NCBI GenBank assembly: GCA_013400155.1
Contig: VXBM01000996.1
Span: 246,458-310,457, forward strand
Direction of reading: 5' to 3'
DNA: 64,000 nucleotides
From: Helopsaltes ochotensis
Lineage: Eukaryota; Chordata; Aves; Passeriformes; Locustellidae
Shown here: positions 49,701 to 61,700 of the stretch, one piece after another
Numbering within the stretch: position 1 is the first letter of the stretch
How the letters are laid out: each line of letters starts with the position of its first letter
Translations under genes and position numbers: made by a program
The notes under the pieces: model-generated
What the model saw: the letters and a program-made list of their open reading frames with translations, nothing else
Databases searched by the model: none
What the model was told of the DNA's origin: nothing

Positions 49701-52700
49701 TAAATACTTTATTTTTAGTCTAATGCTAAATTTGTCTTTAGGCAGGTGTTGGATGGATGCTTTGGAGCTGGCACTGAAATGCTCAAGTCTGCTTAAACGT
49801 ACAATGATTAGGGAGGGTAAAGAACACGATTTGAACTCCTCAGCCGACAGTACTCATGTCTCCTTCTATGGTCTGCTTCGTGCTAACAACTTGCACAGTG
49901 GAGAAAACTTACCGTAAGTGAATTAATCACTAAACCTGATTGCTTTTTGGCAGAACCTTGTAGTGATAATTTCACCACAGGCGGGCTAAGGCTGCAGTTC
50001 GTTTTGCTCCTGAGTTCTCTTTATATGCCTAATTTGCAGTGTTCTATGCTCTGTACATAAAATGAAAAAATCTTTTTTTAAGCAGAGTAGGTCCAGGGGA
50101 AAGTTTGGCCCAAGGAACTTGGAGTATCGCATCAGTAAGTTTAAGTACTCAGATAAACTGTTCAAAATAGAAAAAAAATTAAAATTTTAAGTTGGTGTCT
50201 GTTGTTAGCTTCAGTGGAAAATCGGAATCTTAGTACATGTGACAAAAGGCAGTAGATGTGAATTTAAGTTGCAATTCTTTAGTTAAAGAAATGAATAATC
50301 CTTTATTTAAATGGTTTCAACATGAATCATCAGATGGATAATTCAGTCATGTTATGATTGAATGCATAGAAGTTAGTTTTGTCTTATAACTCTATATATA
50401 ATGTCCGAGAGCCCTTGAGTTACTTCTTGATTATTTCAATAAATACTTTCAGCCAGTTTTTTGTGAGCATAAGCTTTTGTGGAAATAAATCATTAAGTGT
50501 AGTGAATGAATGGCTATAGTGGGTTGACTGTGGATGGATACCAGGTACCCACCAAAACCTCTCTCTCACTATCCTGTGCAGCTGGATAGGGAGAGAAAAA
50601 TTAACAAAGGGTTCATGAGTTGAGATAAGGACCAGAAGAAGTCATTCAGTAATACCATCATGGGCAAAGAGTTAAGTTAGAGATTTAATTGAATTTATTA
50701 CTAAGAAAATCAGAGCTGAATAATGACAAGTAAAATAAGACCTGAAAAACACCTCTGCCCTACCCCTCCCTCCTTCCCCAGAGGCACAGAGAGACAGGGA
50801 ATGGGGATTCCAGCTGCTGCTCAGGGAGAGGAGTCCACCATGGGATAGTCCACCACAGGAGATAGGGAGATAGTTCTCTGAATTTCTCCAATGTGAGTCC
50901 GTCCCACGGGGAGCAGTTCTCCACGAGCAGTTCTCCACGTGGGTCCCTCTTCCACAGGGGCAGTTCTTCAGGCACAGCCCGCTGCAGCGTGGGTCTCCCA
51001 CGGGGTCACAGGTCCTACCAGGACACTGCTCCAGCGTTGGCTCCTCTCCCAACAGGTCTTCAGGTCCCTGCCAGGAGCCTGCTCCAGCACAGACCTCTCA
51101 TGGGTTCACAGCCTAGTCTCAGGCATCCACTCAGTAATTTCCCACCAGTTCAGTATACTTGGTGAAGATTTAGCTGTCCATTTGTCTTTTCTGGGTGGGC
51201 AGGAATTTTGTAGTGCTGTTACGAGTATGCTCTTCCAAAGAGAGACCTGGACTGGGAGAAATGCAATTCTTTTTATGCAATGCATAGATGGGCTGAGAAA
51301 AGCACAAAAAAAGGCAAATGCTTGCCCCCCTTTCATGCAATAATTAAAGGCCCTATCCAGGTGACCAAGCTTTGCTCAGCTGCAGTTTTGTGCCTTCTTT
51401 TCTCTCATAAACAATACTGTGTACAATTGCTGTGTACAATTCAGCTGGAGATCTGTACTCTGGAATAGTAGTTTAATATCAACTGCTTGCCAAGATTACA
51501 ATCACAGCAATTAGCTACAGCTGTTAAGTCTAATTAAGGCTAATGCTTTAATTAAGTACATCTTTTGATATAGCATATTCTAAGGGTGTTCAGTGCACTT
51601 AACTGTCTAAGGAACAAAACTGGCAGGTCTAGCTTTAGTTGGGTGGCAGAAGAGGGAGAAGAAAGGTGAAAGCAATTTTAGCTTCAGCTGAGAGAGCTTT
51701 TTCAAGTAAGTTAATAGCAAGAGAAGGTCCACAGAAAACCTTGGACCGATATGTGTTGAAGATGGTCACCTGAAAAATGGGGATGAAGAAAAAGCAGGCA
51801 TATTCACTGCTTTCATTTTTTTTTTTCCTCAATTGTGAATACTACTAGTAGACTGGGCAGCCTGATCTCCTTGACTTTGAGGCCTGTGAGTGCAGGATCA
51901 GTGACTTTCCATTTGTAGGCACTGAAATTGTAAGCGACCAGTTGTATCATCTCAGTGTTTGTAAGTCCATGTAGTCTGATGTGATGCCTCACAGAGTAGT
52001 GGAGGAGCTAGTGGATGTTATGACAGGAGACCTCTCAGTTGTCTACCAAGAGTCTGGGGAGTCTGAGGAGATCCCCACTGACTGGTAACTAGCCAACAGT
52101 ATTCAGATTTACAAGAAAGGCCTAAGGGAAGACCCAGGAACCTATAGACCTGAGAGTCTAACCTCAGTACATGGAAAAATTATGGAGAAGATGATATTGT
52201 GTTCTGTTGAAAGACATTTAAATAACAATAAATCACCATCTACAGTCCGCAGAGGGAAGGTCATATTCAGCTAATATGATACCCTTCATAAGATCAGATC
52301 AGTTGCCTACTGGATGAAGGTAAGGCAGTGGATATAGTTTCTTTGGATTTTAGTAAGGCTTTTGATACTGTCCCTCACAGGATTGTTTTGGATAAATTAC
52401 TCAACTGTGAGGTGAGCAGGGTCACAATGTGCTGGTTGAAGAACTGTGTGAATGGCAGGACTCAAAGAGGTGTAGTGAATGGGGCTCTGGCTGGTGACAC
52501 CAGCCATGTCCTTCAGGGCTCAACCATGGGCCTGTTCTGTTCAGTGTTTTTATCAGTGATCTGATGTAGGAGTTGAATGCACTCTTAGCAAGTTTGCTGA
52601 CAATACCAAACAGGGAGCTGCTGCTGACTGCCTCAGGGGATGAGAGGCCTTGCAGAGGGATCTGCATGGTTTGGAGAGTTGGGCAATCATCAATGGCATG

Positions 52701-55700
52701 GAATTAAAAGAAGTCCCAGTGCCTGATTCTGCACCTAGGGCAGGGTGATGCCAGGCACAAGAATAACTCGGCGTAGCAGTGGCTGGGGAGCAGCCCTGCC
52801 CTCACGGTGGCCTGAGGTGACCGTTGGGCGTGAGGCGGGCGCGGGGCCAGACGAGGGACAGCTGCAAGAGGCCAGGGGAGCTGTCTGACAGCGGGATCAA
52901 CGTGGATCAGCACTGAGCCCTGGCAGCCAAGAGGGCAAACACCGTCCTGGGGTGCATCAAACAGACATTAACCAGCTGGTCAAGAGAGGTGATTATGCTG
53001 CTATATTCAACATTTGTGTGGCCTCACCTTGAGGGATGCGTGCAGTTCTGGGCCTCAAAATTGAGAAAGGTTATGAAGGTTCTTGACTATGTTCTGAGGA
53101 GGAGCAACAAATCTTGTTAAACAGCTGGAAGGCATGACCTGTGAGGAGGGACTGAGAACTTTGTTTGTTTAGTTTTGAGAAAAGGAGGCTGAGATGCAAA
53201 CTTAAAGCTCTCTTACAGCTTTTTGAGGAGGGGAACTGGAAGAGGAGGTGCTGAACTCTTCTCCCTGGTATGGAAGCATGGGAATGATTTAAAGTGTCAT
53301 CAAAAGAGGTTTAGACTGGACATTAGGGAGCGTTTTTTTACCAAGCATATGGTCAGACACTGGAACAGGCTTCCTAGAGAGGTGGTTGAGGTCCCAGGCT
53401 CATCAGTGTCATTTGATGAGTACAGTGAGAAGAGCATACGTCGTATATGTTTCCAGCAAGGCTAATTTGACACTGCCACTTCAGGCTTGATACTGGCAAT
53501 TTTGGTCTGTATTTTATTAATATCCTGGTTTGGAAACAATGAAATGATTGTGTAAAGTTGAAGATTCATTTACCCTTTGTTTTTAATAGGTTAAATGACA
53601 GTGAAATGGAAAGGCATCACTTCAAAGATCAGGATACGTACTCTGACAAGTCTGATAAGGAAAATGACCATGACCACGAGGAATCTGATAACGATGGATT
53701 GGGGAAAAGTGAAGAAAGTGATAGTGACACGTCGGAGCGACAGGATGATTCTTATGTCGATCCAGAACCAATTGATATCAAGGAAACTACTTACTTAGAA
53801 CAGAGTCATGAAGAACTTGGGGAGGTAAAACTGCTGTTGATGTACTGAGCAAGCAGCTTCTCCAAATAGTAAGCTGATATTTTAAGGATCAGACTACACT
53901 AGAAAGCTGGCTTTCAGGATTGGCTTTCACATTTTCATATTTTCAGCAATAATGTATGGAAAAGGTTCTGCTCTGCTTTGCCACTCTTGTGCCAATGTAT
54001 GAGATTTTAACAGTGATAATGAATTACCCAGCGTATTGCTCAGACAGAAGATACAGAAAGGGACACCTGCAGCAGAAGTTCGTCATGACTACTTGTTCTT
54101 TTGTTGTTACTTCTGTTTGGGTTTTATAAACTTGCCCCTGTTTTTTTCTTCAAGTAAAAGTCTTTGAGATGAAGGTTTGAATGCAATCTGACGCTGCTTT
54201 TTTTTTCTCCTGCAAGAGAGAAGTTAAGAAGTTGTAGTCTGCAGAATTTAGTGGAGACTTGCTGTGCTTCTGATGCCACCTTGCATTCTAATGATTCCCC
54301 AGAGCTGCTATTCCACTTCTGCAGGTTATTTTATGTATTTGCCTATACAGGCAAATATGACAGGGATTTATAAACCAAAAATCTTGGTAACAGAAATCAA
54401 AATAAGTCTTTTCACAATCTCCTCTTTCTCCTTAAGAGAAATGACTACGAGATTTTTTATATATATATATATATTCATGGAACTTGAATATCTTATGCTT
54501 TAGTGCTTTCTAGTTCTGTGTCTAGACAAAGCAGTATTTTAGGAAAGGCTGAGGAGTTTTAAAGGGACAAATTTTTGAGTATGCATTTTAGAATTATTCT
54601 GGAAAAAGAGATGCCTTTCCTTGCTTTTCCTACTGCTCTTGATTTCAGAAACTGTATGGGATAATATCTCCCCTCTTCTTGGGCAGAAAGGAGTACCAAG
54701 TGTGACTGCTGGTTTTGCTCAGTTATTCCGAAGTTGTGTATTTTTTTTAAGGAAAACCACTGATTCTGCTGACTGATCCAAGGCAGTGAGAAGCATAGAT
54801 AGATCAGCTTTTATGGTTGGGAAAAGCTGGTAGAATGAAGAGCCCTTTGGTGTATAAGTCCTGCATTTGGGAAGATAGTAATGCAGGTGATGCCTAGGAA
54901 AGGACCAAGGAAGGATTTCTGAACATTCTACATTCTACCTCAAATTTTTCTAGCCCAGAGATGATGAAAACAAATGCAGTTTTTAATGCTTAATAGTATA
55001 TCTATCGTATTTCATTAAAGATGTATCATAACTGCATGTATAGAAACTTGATCTAATTTCCATAGTTGCTTCAGCATCTCAGAGTGGTTTACTTGAAGTA
55101 TCCATTTCCCATTCTCACTGCAACCTTGGAATGTGTTGACCTGTCTTCTGGAGGATTGCTTGCTTTCTTCTTTCTGTAAGCAGTTTTTTGGTTCATCCTA
55201 GGCAGGTGAGGCTGCTCAGACAGAAGAAGTATCAGAAGAAAACAAAAGTTTGATCTGGACACTATTGAAGCAAGTCCGGCCAGGAATGGACTTGTCCAAG
55301 GTTGTACTGCCTACGTTTATTTTGGAACCTCGCTCTTTCCTGGACAAGCTTTCTGATTACTACTACCATGCAGACTTTCTGTCTGAGTAAGTCAATCCTG
55401 TCTCTGGTTTTCCTTCTTACCATTTTTTAAATTAAAATAGGGTAACAGTGTCAGATACTATCATTTTCTGAAAGCTAATTGCCTTGAAAGCTCATATGGT
55501 ACATCTTGAAGTCTGGCCCCTCTTAGAATTTAATGGTAGTCGTGTTGCAGGCATTTCTGGTTTAGTGTCTGAAGACTGGTTGAAAGACTTCTGAAAATGA
55601 GGGGGTTTTTTTCCAAGAAGCATATTTAAAATGAGAAACAAATACTAGTTAATTATTTTAATACAGTGTAAACTTCTGTCCAGATTTATAGTTGCCTGCT

Positions 55701-58700
55701 CAAATGTAGCTAATGAATTAAAGACTTTAAATTGAAATGACATTTAGTTCAGAGCTCTGCATATAAGTAGGCTGGTAGTAAAAAGATACTAAAGTAGTAA
55801 CCTATAAATGGAAGAACTTGAGTGGGGGTGGGACAGAATTTAATGTTACTAAGAACAGACTGAAATATGGAAGTACCATTTCTGGCATTTTTTGTTTGAC
55901 TTCAGTTTTTGGACAATTATTTGAAAACTTTAAATTTGGTGAGATGGGGCTGGAAGTTTTATAGTAGTGCAAATCACAGACCTGTTTTAGTCAGTTCATA
56001 GATTCAAGATCTGTCACAACAATTGATAGCATGTTATAAATGATGCAATACTGATACTTGATATCTGTGTTCTGTTTCACAGAGCTGCTCTTGAAGAGAA
56101 TGCTTACAACCGCATGAAAAAAGTAGTGAAGTGGTATTTGTCAGGATTCTACAAAAAGCCAAAGGTGTATTTTCACATATTATTTTGTCTTTAGTCTTTG
56201 TGTCTAGTTTCAGGACTTAGAGATACGCTGGAGTAAGTTTTTATTTTTAAACTTACATTTTAATGCCTTTTTTAAAAAAACAAAGTTAATTTTTCATTGC
56301 TTACAGAAACACAGTTTTTGGTCCCTAGCCATGATTAAAATAGACTATATTCAATTGGTTTGTCCCTTGGAGTAGAAGTTGAACTAAATATTTTTTGATA
56401 AAGTTGAGCCAGTTCTATATTTACCATTCTTCAGTGATAACAGTCTGAAACTGGAGGACTAATGTTTCCACTACTTCATTTAGCTTTGCACTAAATACTC
56501 TTCAGAATCATGTTGTTGGGAAATAGTATTGACAGAAAGTACTTACTGCCTAAGTTCAGACAAAAGTTCTGTAATAATTCTGAAAAAAAACAAAACAAAA
56601 CAAAGAAAACCCAAAACCTTACATTCTGTGTGTCTTTACATATGGAATAGTTTAGTGGATATACTGAATATATGATAATTTCCTTAGAATGAAGAGCAGA
56701 CTAATGGAGCATAATATTCAAATGATGAAATCAAATACCATATACTTAAGCATATATACTATGGTAATTTTTTTCCTGTGTGTCTTATCTTCAGTGATTG
56801 ACTGATAAAATGTTTTGTGACTTGTGTACATGCACAGTATGGTTACTCTCTATTCAATTTCTGTTTAGGGACTAAAAAAGCCGTACAATCCTATACTTGG
56901 AGAGTTTTTCCGCTGCATGTGGATTCATCCAAGGACGAACAGCAAGACTTTTTATATTGCAGAACAGGTAGATGTGATAATTGGAAAAATATTTTAAAGA
57001 CGAATAAATGTATTGTGTATTTGTGTTAGTTAAATGCTATGGTAGTTTCAGAAAATGTATTGAAGTGTATGAATAGCGTCCTAAAACCTCTCCTGGCGAG
57101 CATAGTTTTCTTATTGATGTCTCTTAAGTACGCCTTCCTAAAGAGAAAGAGGGAGGAAGACACTTCCAATATTTCTGTTCCTCTTCCCCTGGAGCAAGTC
57201 AGTGCTGATTTTTTTAATTCTTGAAATTCAGTAGGTGATTGCTTGATCTTTATCACTAAAAATTTTAATCAAACTTCACGTACATTAACTGCATTCTAAT
57301 ATGTGCAACCTGAATTTTGCATTGTCATTATTAGCTCAAAATTTGTACTATATTTACGATATTACTTGTGTTTCTCAAATATGTGTTTTTTTCCAACAGG
57401 TGTCACATCATCCTCCAATATCTGCCTTCTATGTTAGCAACCGCAAGGATGGTTTTTGCCTTAGTGGTAGCATTCTGGCCAAATCAAAATTCTATGGTAA
57501 ATAATGGGGTTTTTTTAGATACACGTGTATTGAGGGATGCAAAAGTGGTGCACATGAGCTGTGTTTTGTGGATGAAAGAAGGCTGTTAGAAGGGTCAGTG
57601 TTTTGGTTGTTGTACTGTCCTTTCCTTAAAAAGTTTTTGCTGCTGGTCTTCAGAATTTTAATTTCTGTTTTTGGAGTGTTTTAATTTTCAATTGGAGACA
57701 CTGTGTATTATAGTGGCTTCACTAGGCAGGACACATTAAAGTGTTAAATATACTGATGTTCTTAATTGTATTGCTTAGTTATTAGGGAATGTTGACTGTT
57801 GTCCTGCAGGGTGAGAAATGTGACATTCTGCCTTTGAATTTCAGGGAATTCATTATCTGCCATACTAGATGGAGAAGGACGGCTAACGTTTCTAAACAGG
57901 GGAGAAGATTATGTTATGACAATGCCATATGCCCATTGTAAAGGTAGTGGTTTTTTACATTCCCTAGATGGCAGTTATGAGAAAAGAAGTTTGGTTTTCT
58001 AAAGAGTTCATTATTCTAAATAATGTGCTGTGTTGGATTCAAGTCTGTCGTCTGGAGGCAAATGTTCTGAACACTGGCAATGTTGTGGAAGCTCTAGGCT
58101 TCCACATAATTTATCAGGAGAAAAATACCTCTGTTGTTTAAGCCATGTTTTAATTTTTGACACAGGAAAAGATTTTTTTCATAACTAGTAAGAAATAGTG
58201 AGAGGATATATATAGTTATCTGTCACTACATGACATTAATTTACTGTCTGAGTTGCCTTTTTTTAGAGCAGCTTTGAGCTTTTCCCCTGTTTTCCTCTAG
58301 GAAACATGAAAGGCAACGTACTATCTACACCACAGTGTGATTTGATTGTAAATCATGACCATTTGTCCTTAGTTTCACTATGGGAAACGGGTCAGTGCTT
58401 TGTAAAGTTTCCTGGAAGGTCAGCAATAGCACAGAGTAGATTACAGAATTGCTCATTTTTAAGCTGTAACTTACTCAGTGTTATCTACCCATATGCCCCA
58501 GAATTCTCTTTCAGAATACATAGAATCACACAGGAAAAGTCATCTGAAAATACAGTTTTTCCTCTGGCACTAGCATGTTTACTCTAGGAATCGTACCAAA
58601 TTAACTTAAGGGTTTTGTTTTGTTCAGTTAAACATTTGTTTCAGCTGGGAGTTTTTGTTTTGGTTTTTTTTCCCTCTCTTGCAGGAATTCTTTATGGAAC

Positions 58701-61700
58701 AATGACCTTAGAGCTTGGAGGAGTAGTCAACATCACCTGTGAGAAAACTGGCTACAGCGCAACAATTGAATTCAAACTCAAGGTTAGTGAACACTGTGAG
58801 TGGGCATAGGAAGGAGAATGAACATAATGTCCACTCGTGTAAGCTAAACAAAGTTTCTGAACTACTTCTAGATGGCTTCTGAAAAATGCATTTGCCATCC
58901 TTGAGGTGGAAACTGATTTAAAGCTAAAAAAAACAGTTTTCAAGAAGTGTGCACATGGAGAGGGAGGCTGTATGCAGTTGAAATTATAGGGGAAACATTT
59001 AAGTGGGAAGGCTGTGTTAGCTGACAGTTTGCCTTGTCAGTCCACAGGATACATGTGCAGCCTGTCAAAAGGCCAAAGATAATCCCTGGCAATCATTGTT
59101 GTTTCTACAAAAGACAATCTCTAGTAACAAGTGGTCTTTGGTAAAGCCGTGAAATTAGTGTAGCAAATGTCTGTGTCCTTCAGGATAGTGTGTCACTGTT
59201 TTCTCCATTATTTTCTGTTTCCCTTCCACATGAGTTAGACAGCACTTTTACTCAGAAAATCTTTTCAGAAGAAGGGAAGAAGAAACTACTTACTCTGGTT
59301 TTAGACTTAAGATTAATATGTAGAAGATACATTATAAAAGATATCAGGGCTGTTTACTGCACATTTCATAAATTCAAAACATATAAACAAAAATATGTTA
59401 TTAAAATAAACATGAAACTATTTCTTTTTGTTTTGCAGCCTTTTCTGGGTAACAATGACAGTGTTAACCAAATATCAGGGAGAATTAAGCTTGGCAAAGA
59501 AGTTCTGGCTTTTTTAGAGGGTCACTGGGTAAGTAGGGAGTGATGCTCTTTTATAAATTCTGGCTGACAGTTGAGACAAGTAAAATAGCACTTAACTTTT
59601 TTAAAACGTGAGTCTTTTTTGTAGTTAAGTGCTGCTTTTGCAGAAAGTATTCAAGAAAGTATAGAATCAACATTGTTCTATTTGCGGCTCTTAAAAGGTG
59701 GAAAACTGCATGTTTAAGTAGTTTATGAAGAAAATGAAATGTTCCTTGACAATAAATCTTACGAAATATTTTGGTATATGCAATAGCACTGTGAAGAATT
59801 TTTATGGCACCAGCATGAAATATTTAAGGTTTTCTGTTCTGGCGAGGTGACATGGTATCACTCATTTCCATTGGAAATTACTCCATTGCATCTCTGTTCC
59901 AAGCTAGAACCTAGCACAGAGGGAGGGAACTGAATTTTAAAGTTAGCAGATCTAATTTTTCTTCACTGTTAACTGCATGCATTCTAAAGAAAATAAATTC
60001 TTATTACCAAAAAAAAAGGGCTTATTCCCTGCTTTTTTTGTTACCTTGGCACTCTTTGAGATAATTACAATTAAGATACCAATCATATCTGTTACAGGAC
60101 AGTGAAGTTATTATTAGTGACAAGAAGACAGGTGTTTCAGAGACATTCTGGAACCCCACATCTGATATTAAGCAGCGTAGATTACACAGATACACTGTGA
60201 AGCTTGAAGAGCAAGATGACTTTGAGTCAGAGAAGTAAGTTCACTTTAGAACCTTGTATTTATTTTGCCAAAATAGAACTCATAATCTTCTCCAAATTAG
60301 AAGCAAATTATCATGATTTTCCCATGCTTGATATTAGCCTTTGATGATAAATAAAGTAACACTGTTAAATATAAGATCATTACTTGTATTAGGGAAATCT
60401 TGATAGAAATGTAGATAAAACATCTATTAAAATGATAATATTCTCTTTGGAGGGTGGTCCATTTACTCAGCCTATAATTGAGAAAATTGTTTGCAATTAT
60501 TTCTGTCAACCAGCTCGTGACTCTGGTGACTCTGTATATTGTTCATTTGTCAGGCTTTGGCAACAAGTGACAAAAGCAATAAATAATAAAGACCAAACAG
60601 AAGCTACTCAGGAGAAATATATTCTGGAAGAAGCTCAGAGAAAGAGTGCCAAAGAGAGGAAACTTAAGGATGAAGAGTGGACATGCAAGCTGTTTGATCA
60701 GGATTCAGTCACAGGAGAATGGCACTACAAATATGCTGAGTGAGTCTTGGTAATGTTGCTGAGCCTCTTCCTGTGGTTTCAGCAGCAAAAGAACTGACAC
60801 ATCTAGCTTATTTATATATAACCACATTTATGTATAACCACATGGCCGTGCTATGTTCTAGATTTTTTTGGGGCATGGCAGTTTGGGGTGCATTGTCCTC
60901 CCTTTTCACCTCCTAGACTGACCAGAACATCTACACAGATTTTCCCAAACTGAAAATCAGAGAAGCCTGTGCATAGTTGGATTGAGCCATTTAATTTGTT
61001 ATGTATTAGAATAACTCTGAGAATAGCAGCTTTACAACAATAGTTAATGCTGGGAACAGGTGGCTATGCCTGGCTGTTAAATATGTCCTGCACACGAGTG
61101 TCTGTGAATCTCTTTGTGTGATGCTCTGGGTTGGCAGCTGAAGATGTAGCTGTCTCCCTGACTGCTGGAAGGATGCATTCTGTGTCCTCACCAATGTTGC
61201 AAAAGTCAACTTGAAGCTAAGCCCATTACTAGTGATGATTTTCACAGAGCACCCACGTTCTGCTGGGTTTTTTTTTTTTCCAGTACCCAGCATGCATCTG
61301 TATTGGAGGGATTGTAAAAGTAAAATAGCCAAAGATGATACACACAAAGTTAAGTAACTTTGAATCCATGCATGCTGGAAGCATATTCCCATGGCTAAAC
61401 CTGGGAGGCCTTTACGTTTCTGTACAAGAATTGCAATATTGAGGTCATGGCCTAAAGTGTATGAACAGGGAAGAGTACAAGAATCCTGAGACGTCTCCAG
61501 CTAATTTGCAACTTGGAGGTGTCCTGGAACCAAACAAAGAATCTGTATTTACCAACGCTCAGTAAATTCATTTTCTGTGAATTTCTTTGGTTTCTTAATG
61601 AGTTTGTGCAGACTTTCACCACTGAGAACATCGCGCAGCAGGGAAGTTCCCCGACTAGACTAAATGCTCAGTGAAGCACCCTCTCTTGGTTTGAATCCTT

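Larger units (their letters stand above)
49914..53589 (+). other. OSBPL8: OSBPL8 intron after coding exon 9, rich in mobile elements
   Basis: 3.7 kb, of which about 2.2 kb is an LTR fragment (50511-51135) and a CR1 (51850-53425). Bases 51136-51849 between them were not recognised and may include diverged LTR sequence. It is the most repeat-loaded intron of the window. Confidence 0.8.
55387..57844 (+). other. OSBPL8: OSBPL8 introns after coding exons 11-14
   Basis: Four short introns: 55387-56082, 56165-56868, 56968-57399 and 57497-57844. All are GT-AG and AT-rich. The second carries an A/C-rich tract at 56580-56620. Nothing else recognised. Confidence 0.75.
57944..60553 (+). other. OSBPL8: OSBPL8 introns after coding exons 15-18
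   Basis: Four short introns: 57944-58684, 58783-59438, 59529-60097 and 60235-60553. All are GT-AG. The open frame at 58306-58587 lies inside the first and is not an exon, because exons 15 and 16 join directly as in mammals. No repeats recognised. Confidence 0.75.

Noticed and set aside
50672..51343. Overlapping open frames of up to 134 codons on both strands
   Set aside because: They fall in the GC-rich repeated part of the truncated LTR and its flank. No gag, pol or env similarity.
52328..52564. Possible reverse-transcriptase gene
   Set aside because: Only a 78-codon remnant is open, with stops and shifts before and after. It belongs to a dead CR1 copy.
53595..53798. Second open frame overlapping coding exon 10
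   Set aside because: A shadow frame of the acidic linker exon, created by its repetitive GAT/GAA codons.
55200..55206. Second AG after the coding exon 11 acceptor (TAGGCAG)
   Set aside because: The two AGs are four bases apart, so using the second would shift the frame. It is not a NAGNAG site. The same holds for coding exon 9.
58306..58587. Possible extra OSBPL8 exon between coding exons 15 and 16
   Set aside because: Exons 15 and 16 join in frame through a shared Gly codon exactly as in mammals, and the translation has no family resemblance.
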